From Paraspadella gotoi (Eukaryota; Chaetognatha): 64,000 bases of DNA. Positions 53,727 to 64,000 of the stretch are shown here, in pieces (positions within the stretch are counted from its first letter, which is position 1; each line of letters begins with the position of its first letter). The stretch covers positions 20,031,087 through 20,095,086 of the forward strand of contig CM119265.1 in the NCBI GenBank assembly GCA_051294375.1, read 5' to 3'. The notes beneath the pieces were generated by a model that did not search any database, had not been told where the DNA came from, and worked only from the letters and a program-made list of their open reading frames with translations. Made by a program: the position numbers and the translations under genes.

Positions 53727-56700
53727 TCTTCAACATACAAGTTACTTTCTAACAAAATTATTTTTTCACGTTTGGCTTTGACGAGGACCCACCGACCGAC
53801 CGATCGACCGACCGACCCCACGGACGCGATTATTGACGGATTATCTGTGATTAGGGAAAATCCTACGACCGATTTTAAAAATGTTGAAAGAGCAAAAGCG
53901 ACGGCATCACTGATAGTATTAATACGACGAAAATTAGATGAAAAATTTTACAAAAAAAAAAAAAAAACTCCTTACTCGAAAAATATCCTTGGTCTGTTCC
54001 ATTTCATTTTTTGTTTCACGTTGAAAAAAAAAATTAGCGCTAAAATTGACCTTGAAAAGATAATTAATTTTTTTTTTCTCTAAGATAAATGTAGTGGGAC
54101 AAGTCAAAACGCGAACTTTGCTTAAAAATTCTCATCATGCGCTTGTGCAGGGTAACTGGCGAAGAGTAAGAATCAGAAGAAAGAGAAAAGTGACTCAACC
54201 GCCATATTACGCAATGATTTTATCTACAAAGCGATCAATCCATAATGGTACGCAAAGAAGGAACGGCAAGGAGAAAAGGCTTCCTTTGAAAAATTCCAAC
54301 GAGCAAAACCTTTTTTGCAGTATTTTTTTTTCATTTTATTTTATGATTAGATTGTGGCAAAATATTAAATATGATTAATAGCGTAGATGCAAAGGATTTA
54401 ACGAAGCGACGCTGACCTTTTCGAAAAATTGGTTGTCGCGTAGATAAAATGCCAATTCATGACGTAACTCTGCAAAATTTGAATCTAGATTCAGAAAAAG
54501 GGAGATCGGTGAAAACGAAAAGGTAAGCCAGGCCATCTCTCTCCGCGGGATTCTCGACGGTGATGTAAGAGAAAGAGGGACTCGATCAACTCGTTTCTAA
54601 AAAGTCGTCGAGCGAGTTGGTCCACCGAATCCGCTTTTAACTGGGTCTCGGAGGGAAGTCAAAAAAAAAAACGTGAAAATGCAACGTGAGCAGGTGGCTG
54701 AGGAAACTTTGTAACGTTGCCAGTTATTAATCTGGGTGAACGTTTATAAAACAAAAATTGTGCGATTGTACTTCCTTAAAAAAGTGGGAATTGAGGCAGG
54801 TAAACTCTATTTTCGAGGACTCGGATGTTCACGAGTGCTTTTAACTCTTCTCCAATGCAACGTGACTTTCTTTTTTTACGTCATCGCTCTCGATCTCACT
54901 TTTCCAAATCTTTTCCTTCTCCCTGACTTCCACCGAGTTTTTTATTTTCGACTTTCTTGTCTCTCTTCTCCGAATTTAATATCAGAGTTTTTGCTGCGCT
55001 CAACAGTTAAACTCAATGTTTAACCGATATAGAGGAAAGAAAAATGATTCGTTAAAAGGAGAATTCGAGTGGGAAAGAAAAGCAAAAGGGGCTAAAGTGC
55101 AAAAAAGAAAAGAACAACTGAAGAAAAAAAAAACAGAAGAACATTATAGCATAAAGTGAAAGAAAGTTGGGGATTGGGGGATATGGGAAAAGAAGTGCAA
55201 ATGTCTTCAGGAGAGGGAAGAAGGGGGGGAAAAGAACAAAAAAGGAAAAACCGGGAAAAAAAGAGAAAACATAGACAACGACCTTCAACTGCTTTTCGGT
55301 TTATTCGTTTGACTCTTGACCTCGTTCTATTGCTTATTATCGTTAACGAGGTAACACCGACGTCGTCTCCACGAGTAAACAGCGTCGAAATGGCGCGTTT
55401 TTAAACCCCGACCTGCAGAGTTGTTACGTGTTTGATACGTAAATGTTACGATACAACGAATTCTGATGACGAAAGATCTAATTGATGAAATAGAAGTCGG
55501 CAAGCTGCTACATACGGTTTCGGTTCGATTAAATTTTTTATTTGGATTCCGACTTTTGCTCACATTTTACTAGGAATACGAAGGCAAAGATTGAGTTACA
55601 AACCGAGGAGGTTTCCTTTTTTTCCCTTTTTTTTTCAATCGACAAAGAATCTCAAAAGATCCATTCTGAGCTCGTTTTATATTGGAAAAAAAAAAGTTTT
55701 TTGATGAAAGACGTCTGTGTCAATCTCTCTCTTTCTCTCTCTCTCCCTCTCCTTCTTTCAACTACCCATTCCCAATAGCTTTGAGAATAAACATATTGGT
55801 TGCTGACTTTGATTCCATCTGTGGAGTTGGTTTTTCTCTTCTTCAAATTTTCAATTTTGAATGAAGAAAGAATGAATAACAAAAAGGAAAAAAATATAGG
55901 ATTTTTTTGTGGGGGAGGAAAATTTTATATGAGCCTCAAAACTAAGAAAACAAAATGCTTTCAAAACCTTTTTTTTTTTCTTTTCGGGAATTGATAGTTA
56001 AAATATCTCACGGCATCAAAAACATACCCGACACTGCCCGTCGTCGCTTCTCACAGTTCGTCATTGCCATATATCGAAACGGTTGTAAACGGATAAAAGC
56101 CGAAATGCACCAAAAATACTCGGTTTTTCTTCCACGTAATCGATGAGCAACGAAATTCTCTCGAAACAACTATTCCTATTCACAGTTTCCCCCCTGCTCA
56201 GAATCCATGTCGAAACGCGAGACGGGATCGAACCAGAGACCCCCATCGAGCTCACGGGTTGGACCTCGCCGACCCGCGGGTGATTTTTCTTCCGTCTCCC
56301 TCCGAGTCGAGTCCCTGTCGATTTCAGCGTCGCGCAGGGAGAGGGCGTGCATCGTCGTCGTCTACGCGGACGCTCTCGCTCTTCTTCATAGTCGTCGTCT
56401 TTGGCGCGTCGTCTTCGTTATCGTCGTCTTCATCTTCGGTTATTTCCGTCTCACGACAAAACGTCGGAATCATGCGACTCATGGCTGACCTCCAGTTTGT
56501 AATTTCGTATGTTATATTTATGAAGAGCTGATTTTATTTTATTTCCCACGGACTCGACTTTCGGCAAAAATTAGACTTAACGTAAAGTGATTTGAATATA
56601 TTTGAATTTGTAATACAAATGTTATTTGTTAGTTTTCAAGTTCTGGAAGTTTTGAAAAAAATCATAAACTAAATTTGTAATTGGTATTCAATATATTCAA

Positions 56701-57014
56701 TATATATTCAATTGATATTCACAATATCATAATTTTATGGTGTTCAAAAACAAGATCGAATCAACAAAAATAAAAAACAAAAAGAAAATATGAACACCTT
56801 TTTTCGTTGTCGTTTCGAAAAAGAAAAAAAATGAGACGAAAAAAACTTCCCCCACAAATAATCGTCGCTCAGGTTCTGATGATGGCAACTACAACAGGTT
56901 GGTGGCAGATTGTAAACTCTCATTTGACAAGGCATATAGTGATGAATCCTTCGAGAACCAAGTATCCACAATCGATTTAAATCAATAAATAATATTCTCA
57001 AATTCGATAATCAG
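53727..57014. other. Spacer; must hold the first exon of the Ly6 gene if that gene is complete here
   Basis: No confirmed gene. 54449-54522 has an ATG frame ending at a consensus donor (AAAAG|GTAAGC), but its exit phase does not fit the Ly6 exon at 57015. 56324-56482 (minus) has a 52-codon acidic frame made largely by GAC repeats. Otherwise microsatellites and AT-rich DNA. Confidence 0.4.
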
Positions 57015-60000
57015 TTGGAACGTTATGCTATCACTGCATCAGCCAGAGCGTGGAAAACAACGATTGTTTAAACTTGCCCAAAAGGAAAATCCTCGCAATG
57101 AACCTCAACGACTCCATCAACCATTTTCCTCGCAACCAAGTCAGCATCCACAATTGTTCAGAAACAAAGGTTAGATATTATCTAATAGATAATTAGGACA
57201 GCAATTCCATCATTAGCTTAAGCATTCTTGAAAAAAATGCATGAAACAATAAATAATTTTAACAATGTTTTAACTTAGCGACTTAACAAGATAGATTATA
57301 ATTAGACTAAATTAATTGTTTTACTTATAACCTTTAGAACAGATATCAACGGAATGGACCAAGTCGTTATACTATATGAAATTAGTAAAAACAACATAAT
57401 ATACTATATACAATATAGTTATGAGTCCTTAAGTTCTTTGGCACTCGAATATCTTCTTTATAATAACGTCGGAGACGGTTGTAGAAATCGCCACTCAATC
57501 TTGATTAAAAGACTAAATTATTTTCTTCACGTACATAACATAACACTACATAACTAAAAAAGCTCATAAGCTTAAGCACAAATACTAATGGAATGAACCA
57601 AGTCCTAATTATAGCATCAACTTTAAAAAAATAAAGAGCAAAATTTATGTTGCTTGTGGAGAATTTGACCTTAAAAAAAAATTTATGCAAACGGCCAAAG
57701 TCAACTTTTCTTTGGTCAAGCCACTCCGGTTCGATCAATTATGCATAAACAAATAACCAGCTCAGAGATCCCGTTGGTTACCGGCGAGAACGTAAATAAA
57801 AAAAATGCGATAACGGGAAAAAAATAAATACAACGACAGACACAAAAACCAATATTGACTTAATAAGCGCTGACCGTTGACCGCTTGTTATAATAATAAT
57901 AAATACTCCTTGTCGATGTTGGTTCACTTTACTGATTAAATAATAAATATACATATTTTTTGTGCGAGTTGCGTCATTCTCTGGTTAAGTAAGGTGTGAG
58001 TGCAGTTATGCGATGCAAAGACTAACAATCACAGAGTATTACATTTTCTTTTTGTGAAGGAGGCGAAGGATTACGAGTTCTTCCGGCGAAACTCATCAGA
58101 GTTAAAGCCTCTGACGTGGAGATGCGCAAAGCAAGTTCAGTATTCTCCTTACGGTTAGGAACTTGGGCGTTTGAGCTTTTCTCTCGAATCCTTATCTTCA
58201 ATGTCTTGAAAGGAGACGCCTGTCCAAATGCGTCTCTTGACAATTTAGAAGTTAACTTCCTTTCAAACCAACATCGACAGGGGCTGCGCTCTACGCGAGG
58301 AGACAGTGTTTTCCCTCCTACCCTTACGGACGAATAAAGAACGACTACGAAGGATGCAAGGTAAGGGATTGGTGTTGACTCGGTTTCATTTCCAACTTGT
58401 CATTTGATAAAATTTCTTCGCGGCCGAGTATTTTCTTTGGTTTTAATTTTAAATACAGAAGGCTTCATTTTATAAAATGAGGTACTATGGCAACAGCCGG
58501 GTTGCCTGTGATGCCCATTGGGATGGGGCATCTCACTGTTGGCTTTTGGGTCTTCCGACCCTCAGTGACGCCTCCAGTCACTGGCACGGTTACCCTAGGA
58601 CGGTCTCGCTTTGCCAACGCAGAGGGAAGTCGTTAGGACTGTGGATGGAACACTACGCCTGGGATGGTGTGTTCCCCCTCTGAGCCAATGGATTTGGCTG
58701 ACGGATGGTGGACGTGAGGCGGTGTGAATATACCGCCACAGGATCCCCGGACCAAGACATCACTCAGGTTCCTCAAGCCTGAGAGGTGTCTGACAAGACT
58801 GTCACCATAGTGGGAGAGAGAGAGAGAGCGCGAGTTGTGGGGGCATAGGCGTTTGTCGTAGCGTACCCCAGGGGCATAGGCGTTTGTCGTAGCGTACCCG
58901 AAGTCGGCAGGGCATAGGCGTTTTGTCGTAGCGTACCCTGAGAAGGTTGCGTGTTCGATGGTAGGGCTCACCACTTATGGCAACAGCCGGGTTGCCTGTG
59001 ATGCCCATTGGGATGGGGCATCTCACTGTTGGCTTTGGGGGCTTCCGACCCTCAGTGACGCCTCCAGTCACTGGCACGGTTACCCTAGGACGGTCTCGCT
59101 TTGCCAACGCAGAGGGAAGTCGTTAGGACTGTGGATGGAACACTACGCCTGGGATGGTGTGTTCCCCCTCTGAGCCAATGGATTTGGCTGACGGATGGTG
59201 GACGTGAGGCGGTGTGAATATACCGCCACAGTACCCCTTTTTTGTGACCAGAATCGGTTCCCACCAAACTACCGGATCGAATTTCAGGAAATTTTACATT
59301 TAGAGTCTTAATGACGATATAAATGGAACTATCGAGGCGAATTTTAATATTCAACCCCTGACAAGAGATACAGGGCCCTGGGGGTGGACCCCTGGGGGAC
59401 CAAAAAAATCTAATTTTTTTTTTCATTTTTTATAATTTTTTAGTAGAATCAGGTTCGTCGATGTTTTAAACATTTAAAAATATTTTTTAAAACTAAAATT
59501 AAAAAAAATTTTGCTAATTAAAGTTTTGAAGATGCATGGTTCATCGTTTTTTTCGAAATTTTCCAGAATTATTCCAAATCTGACTTGAACAGCTGATGTT
59601 CATGAAGCTGAAACTTATGGTAAACTAATATTTTTGTGGAAATAAATACATTTTTGTGGAAGAGTAAACGTCTGGGCAACTGTTCAAAACAAAAAAAAAA
59701 TTAAAAACAAATTTTGACCATTTTCTGCCCCCATGAGTGGCCCCATATCTCGGCTCAGGGGTCAAATATTGAAATTTGCCTCGATATTTCGATTTGTATT
59801 CTCATAGGGATCGTTCATACCAAATTTCATTAAAATCTATTCAATAGTTTTCTCGGAACGTGTTCTGATCACAAAGGGGTACCACATTTTATAATATGAA
59901 GCCTTCTGTATACCCCGCACCCTACCGCCCTCATCAAAACTCCACCAGATGCAGCTTAACCCGGAAACGGGCGACTACGACGAATACTGTTTTTGTTCGA

Positions 60001-60101
60001 CGTCGCTTTGCAACGCCTCTCCCCCGACGCCGCGCCTCCTTCACGTCGCCGCGGCGTCGGCCGGCGTCGTCGTCGGCCTCCTCCGTTTCCGGCGACGATG
60101 A
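57015..60101 (+). CDS. Ly6/uPAR (three-finger) protein, quiver/sleepless-like
   Basis: Four exons with matching phases: 57015-57169, 58060-58153, 58281-58360 and 59949-60101. None was long enough to stand out alone. The product has the LU-domain cysteine layout: LCYHC, NNDC, HNC, RCAKQ, RRQC, EGC, YCFC and LCN, ten cysteines, with the family's closing CxC..LCN box (EYCFCSTSLCNAS). RCAKQVQ matches the CxKxVQ segment typical of invertebrate quiver-type proteins. The tail RLLHVAAASAGVVVGLL is hydrophobic and followed by RFRRR, so it is a GPI-attachment signal or a short membrane anchor. Quiver/sleepless proteins are extracellular, GPI-linked modulators of ion channels and receptors. The first exon (signal peptide, exit phase 1) was not found. 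The last intron contains the nested transposons at 58456-59908. Confidence 0.75.
58456..59908. mobile_element. Long-TIR DNA transposon remnant (TA-flanked, mariner-like foldback/MITE)
   Basis: Terminal inverted repeats begin CAGAAGGCTTCAT at 58456 and end with its complement at 59908, flanked by TA on each side (58454-58455, 59909-59910), the Tc1/mariner target. With the inserted TRIM removed, inverted homology extends about 170-186 bp (to about 59390 on the left, from about 59739 on the right), degenerating inwards. The remaining core, about 350 bp, has no transposase frame. It ends 40 bp from the splice acceptor of the last Ly6 exon. Confidence 0.75.
58486..59230 (-). mobile_element. TRIM-like LTR element 2, nested in the DNA transposon
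   Basis: Two 255-bp direct repeats, 58486-58740 and 58976-59230, differ at only two bases and enclose a 235-bp core. The target duplication is GTAC (58482-58485 and 59231-59234). Read on the minus strand each repeat starts TGTGGCGGTATATTCACACC and ends GTTGCCATA; after AG comes TGGTGAGCCC, a primer-binding site beginning with the complement of CCA. The core holds three copies of a roughly 30-bp unit (gggcataggcgtttgtcgta, then gcgtaccc; 58841-58939) and a short GA run. No protein. High repeat identity implies a recent insertion, necessarily mobilised by enzymes from elsewhere. Confidence 0.85.
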
Positions 60102-61360
60102 AGAAAAAAAAAAAAAAAACTACGGGAAATGAAACTCGGCGTGGGGCGGAAATAAGCGAAAGGGCGGCCGACGAGAGGAAGAGAGTAAGGGTGTTTAGAG
60201 AGAAGGGTTGGGAGGGGGATCGCCGAGGGGGAAATGGAAAGGTGAGTGAAGCGGCCAACGGCGGATGGGAAAACAATTTCATGAGTCGCTTAAAAAAAAA
60301 AGTGCTTCGGGCGTAGGAGGTTCCTAGAAAAACGTGCAGATTGGAAACGGCTAATAAAATCTAGTAACCCCCCCTCTTCAAACATTCCCGCCTTTCGACA
60401 ACGACGTATTACTATTTAAATTGTTCGCAAACCGCTCACTCAACCCCCTAGTCATGTTTTGCACCCACTTTCCCCTTTTTCTTTGCACCAAGCGAGCTCT
60501 TTAAGGGGGTAGGGATTAAAATAATGGCTTGGGGATTTTTTTTTATTGCGAATGAGTTATAGGCACCGAGGAAAAACGGTTATTAGGAGAGGCATTAATA
60601 ATATTTTAATTATTTTTTAAAAGAACGGTTTGATACTAAAAGATGTAGAACGTTAACTCGAAAGTTTCTCTCCCCCCAGCTCGGTTTTTTTTTCTCTTTT
60701 TTTCGTAATTTCAGTGCTATCGTTTATAAAAAAAATTAGCTGACTAATTAAACGATTGTAAATAAATTGAATTGATTATTTAAATGTGGATTCTTTAAAA
60801 GGCAAGTGAGCTTTCAAAGTAGGTTACATCTTCAAATTCAGCATATTAAAGAAAAACTTTGGGTTTCTGCGGATTAAAATTACCACCCATTAGTTTTTAC
60901 CGGGATATTATAACTAAAGATTTCCCCCTTCATGTTTCACTCCGTCCTTTATTAGAATTCACCAACTACTAATTCGTGGGAAAAGTGTCGTCTCTCTGTG
61001 AGCTAAGGTTATTCGGATAACATTTAAATGAGGCTTTCTTTATCAATTTGTCTCTTACATGTGATAATTTATTAAATGGCGATTCTTCTTTCGTTCAATT
61101 TTTATTTTAATTTTACTACCCGTAGCTCAGTAATTGTCTAAATAGCTAGTAAATTTTATGTTTCAGATACGCATTTGCCCCTTGTTTACGCAATACGCAT
61201 CCTGTCTTCTTGCAAAATACAAAAGAGGTATTTAAGGATAAACGATTTAATGAAGAGGAAAATCAGATTAGGAGCAATGTTAAAACACAAAGCGTCCAGT
61301 TCAAAATACATGACACATCGGAAAAGTGAAAAAGATCATGACAATTCAAATTCAAAGTAT
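60102..61360. other. Convergent 3' region between the Ly6 and HTATSF1 genes
   Basis: 3' UTRs of both genes probably share this interval. No further gene seen; open frames at 59956-60316 are shadows of the last Ly6 exon and its A-rich downstream. Confidence 0.5.
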
Positions 61361-63932
61361 TTAGTCTTCGTCGTCGTTTTCTAAGAAATCGTTTTGCCTC
61401 TCCTCTTCCCTTTCGTCGGCTTCTTCGTCATCGTCTTTGGCCAGGTTCTTTCCATCTCCCGCAGAGACTCTGTCGCTGTCGTTTTTGACATCCGCTACAT
61501 CGGTGACGCTTTTGGCATCTTCTCCCTCCTGTGGAAAGCGGTAGACTTACTATAAGCGAGTTAAAGTTAATTGAATTAATGCGAAGCAAAAACTTTTTTA
61601 AAGATGCCTTCAGAATGGCATAAAAAATAAACGGCAATATTGTCAACCAGCATAAGTCTATTATCCGAAAGGATTTTGTTTGGTAAGAATAAAAGCGTCA
61701 TGGTGAAAGAACATTAGTCACTGAGGTCTGCCATCACAGCTTCTTTCCCAACGTCGAGAATTGCCAGGGTATGACTTATTCAAAGACGACGACGACAACG
61801 ACGACGACAAAGCCATCGCTGAGGACTTATGGAGGATTTAGAATAATTGAAAATGGCTTAAGTAGATCGGTTCATTTTGCCCGGATAATTAATAGGAGAA
61901 TCTATTTTATCCCTCAGTATTATTCATTAAAATGCAAAACGCATCAAATTTATCTCCGTTCACAGATTCGTCCTTCTCAAATCAAAGCCAATTCCCCCCA
62001 ATCTTTTCGTTCGACTCACCCCCTCCACGAGGTATTTCCTCCATTTGTCCAACCGGGCTTCCCTCTCTTCTTCTGTCTCCTGCACGTCGTATTTCGTCCG
62101 GCCGTCCCAGCATTCGGCCGAGATTTTCCGGCCTTGGCGCAAACGTCCGTGCAGCGCGGCGATGCAAGCGTCAGAGTGCTCGGCCTCGGCGAAGATCACC
62201 GAGATCGCGCCCTCTATGTTAGTTAAGGGAGAAAGTGGCGGGTGTCGTGGTTTAATAACGTACGAAAATAGGAAATTAAACAATACGTGTCAACCGTCAG
62301 AAACTCACCGGGATTCCTGTCGTGCACCACAACTTTCTTGACGTCCCCGAACTGTGCGCAGTCTGCCTTGACGGCGTCGCGCAAAACGTTGATCTTCGTG
62401 GGGTCGACTTCGAAGTCGCTCGCGTCGAAGACGTTCTTGAGGATGGTCGTCTTCTCCCGCTTGGCTCGTTGGCCACGCCCTTTCTCTAGTCGCCACTCCA
62501 GCAACTTCTCTTGTTGGTTCTTTTTCGCTTTGCGGTTGTTGCGCTTCTTTTTTCGCAGGGCCGGGTTGAATTCTCCCTTCATTTGGAACGTAGCCTGCTC
62601 CACTTTCACCGTTTTTCCTGATGTGGAAATCGTGGGGGAAGGATTTATTTAGAAGTGAATAAAAAAGCGAGAAAAAATCCGCACGAAAGAATAAAAATTG
62701 GAAAATATTCTGCGGTTGAATGGGCTTAATTTTCCGCGAAGCGCTCGCAACAAAAAAGAGAAAAACATGGAGCGAGAGAAAAGTCCAACGATGCGACGAC
62801 AAAGAATATTTTGAGTTTACAACAATTTCGGACTGAAATGTCTCGAAGGGTTCTAAAAATCTTTAATATTCTGGTTATATGAGTTGTTCAGAGGAACAGA
62901 CGGCCATCAAAAACTCTCTAAATATGAGAGCGTTATAAATTGCCTATAACAGGCTAGATAATGTTTCGGGTAAGCTTCTTTGTGTAATCGACTTTCGAAA
63001 GGAAAGAACTAAATAGTAAACTTTGAATATGGCCACGTGACTTATTTTATCTTAGCTCACAAACATGTTTGAATTTATGAATTAACGAATTTAGATTTTA
63101 ATCCTCAATTCATTTCTAGTTACTTCAATTTAAGTTAAATTTTAAACACGCAAAATTTATGCTAAAAGAAAAAAAAACTGCAATGTTGAAAAAAAGTGCT
63201 TTTAAAAATGTACTGCAATATGCAAATTAGATTTTTCAAATTCCGTACTCAATTTACAAAAAGTAACAATAACTCCTTAACTTGTTTCCTATATTTTTGT
63301 CATTATATATTTAAACGCAAAAGTTGACGTTATAAAGACCTTTGACGCAATTCCGTCTTTTTTACCAAATTCTGTTTTCTTTCGATAGAAACAAAGGAAA
63401 AAGAAAGCAATAGCCGCAAAGTTTTAGTTCTAACCGTTCAAGAGATATCCGTCAAGAATCTGCTCTGCAAGTTGGACGGATTCGTATTTGAGATAACAGC
63501 ATCGACCGTCGCCTTTGTTGTTGCCGGATTCGTCGACGTAGAGTTTGATCTTGGGCTGACGGGTCGTCTCGTCGGTCATAATGATTCCCACCTGAAATAC
63601 AAAAAAAAAAGAATTAATTCGGGTCTTTTCTTGGAATGCGAATTAATTGCTCTTCCTCGTTAGGTAGATGTGATGGAATAAAAAAAAATGGTAAGCAGAG
63701 GTTATATGAAGATTGATGAGGCGCGAATTTGTTCTTTTTTTCTTTTGCCTTTTTTTTAAATTTTCATTTTGGCTTTCCCCCCCCCAACTAAAACTAATTT
63801 TGTTTACAGAAAACAAATATTCAACTAACATTCAATCGTTGCAGTTCACCTTCGACATGAACTCCTTGAACTCGTCCATCGTGATATCGAGGGGAAGGTT
63901 CGAGACGTAAACGTTCGTATTCTTCTTCGCGT
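61361..63932 (-). CDS. HTATSF1: HTATSF1 / Tat-SF1 (yeast Cus2) homologue, 3' part
   Basis: Five exons: 63932-63850, 63591-63435, 62617-62309, 62213-62020 and 61528-61361, all GT-AG with matching phases, 302 residues to the stop; upstream exons lie outside the window. The protein is a U2 snRNP-associated splicing factor. First RRM: NVYVSNLPLDITMDEFKEFM (RNP2 region) to KGDGRCCYLKYESVQLAEQ (RNP1 region). A basic linker (GEFNPALRKKKRNNRKAKKN, KLLEWR) precedes the second, UHM-type RRM: TTILKNVFDASDFEVDP, DCAQFGDVKKVVVHDRNPEG, GRLRQGRKISAECWDGRTKY, then EREARLDKWRKYL. The tail is acidic (DDDEEADEREEER, ENDDED) as in the family. The gene is convergent with the Ly6 gene. Nothing is broken in the part seen. 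Confidence 0.95.
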
Positions 63933-64000
63933 CTGAAACAAAAACAGAAATGATTTGAGTTATGGCGACGGCTGGCCCTGGCGAAGACCCCCCGCCACCC

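Noticed and set aside
54449-54522. ATG frame with consensus donor, possible first exon of the Ly6 gene
   Set aside because: Exit phase 2 does not fit the phase-1 requirement of the exon at 57015, and it encodes no signal peptide.
56324-56482. 52-codon acidic minus-strand frame (EDEDDDNEDD)
   Set aside because: Driven by a GAC-type microsatellite; no exon borders in phase with another exon.
58841-58939. Three regularly spaced 30-bp repeats considered as a CRISPR-like array
   Set aside because: Animal genome, only three units, spacers of 2-10 nt; they are internal repeats of a TRIM element.
58477-59173. Open frames inside the TRIM element (68-113 codons)
   Set aside because: Identical frames recur in both LTRs and have no similarity to retroelement proteins.

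Overview
The window is animal nuclear DNA: AT-rich, spliced genes with short GT-AG introns, one intron-less tRNA gene, a short degenerate stretch of TTAGGG-type telomere-like repeats, and very many AG/CT microsatellites. The recognisable genes (SURF4, a synaptotagmin 14/16, an HTATSF1/Tat-SF1 homologue, and a Ly6/uPAR-domain protein of the quiver/sleepless kind) are metazoan. An invertebrate, perhaps an arthropod or crustacean, is my best guess; no sequence here settles the phylum.

Layout. 1-0.53 kb: last two exons of an unidentified plus-strand gene. 1.96-4.04 kb: a complete six-exon SURF4. 4.6-15.2 kb: gene-poor DNA with microsatellites, hairpins and telomere-like repeats. 15.2 kb: tRNA-Lys(CTT). 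16.1-23.15 kb (minus): a large, low-complexity, Gln-, Ser- and charge-rich protein gene, with a 0.7 kb TRIM-like retroelement in its probable last intron and a 26/27-bp minisatellite just upstream of its start. 43.3-52.3 kb (minus): SYT14/16. 53.2-53.7 kb (minus): possible small membrane protein. 57.0-60.1 kb (plus): a four-exon Ly6/quiver-like gene that I assembled from short exons, with nested transposons in its last intron. 61.4-63.9 kb (minus): the 3' part of HTATSF1, running off the right edge.

About 15 kb in the middle is very probably assembly artefact. Two runs of exactly 25 N (25518-25542 and 43102-43126) each separate two copies of one locus. Across the first gap, 18.76-25.52 kb is repeated in direct orientation at 25.55-32.50 kb. 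Across the second, 34.60-42.79 kb is an inverted copy of 43.13-51.32 kb. In each pair one copy has intact exons and the other is full of single-base indels, the pattern expected when raw long reads extend into a neighbouring contig without merging. The broken gene copies are therefore described but should not be counted as genes.

The most original content is in the repeats. Two unrelated-looking TRIM elements (17.07-17.77 and 58.49-59.23 kb) share architecture, orientation and a primer-binding site resembling the complement of the tRNA-Trp 3' end, extending well beyond the usual 18 nt. The second sits inside the terminal repeat of a long-TIR, TA-flanked DNA transposon, so its empty site can be read directly.
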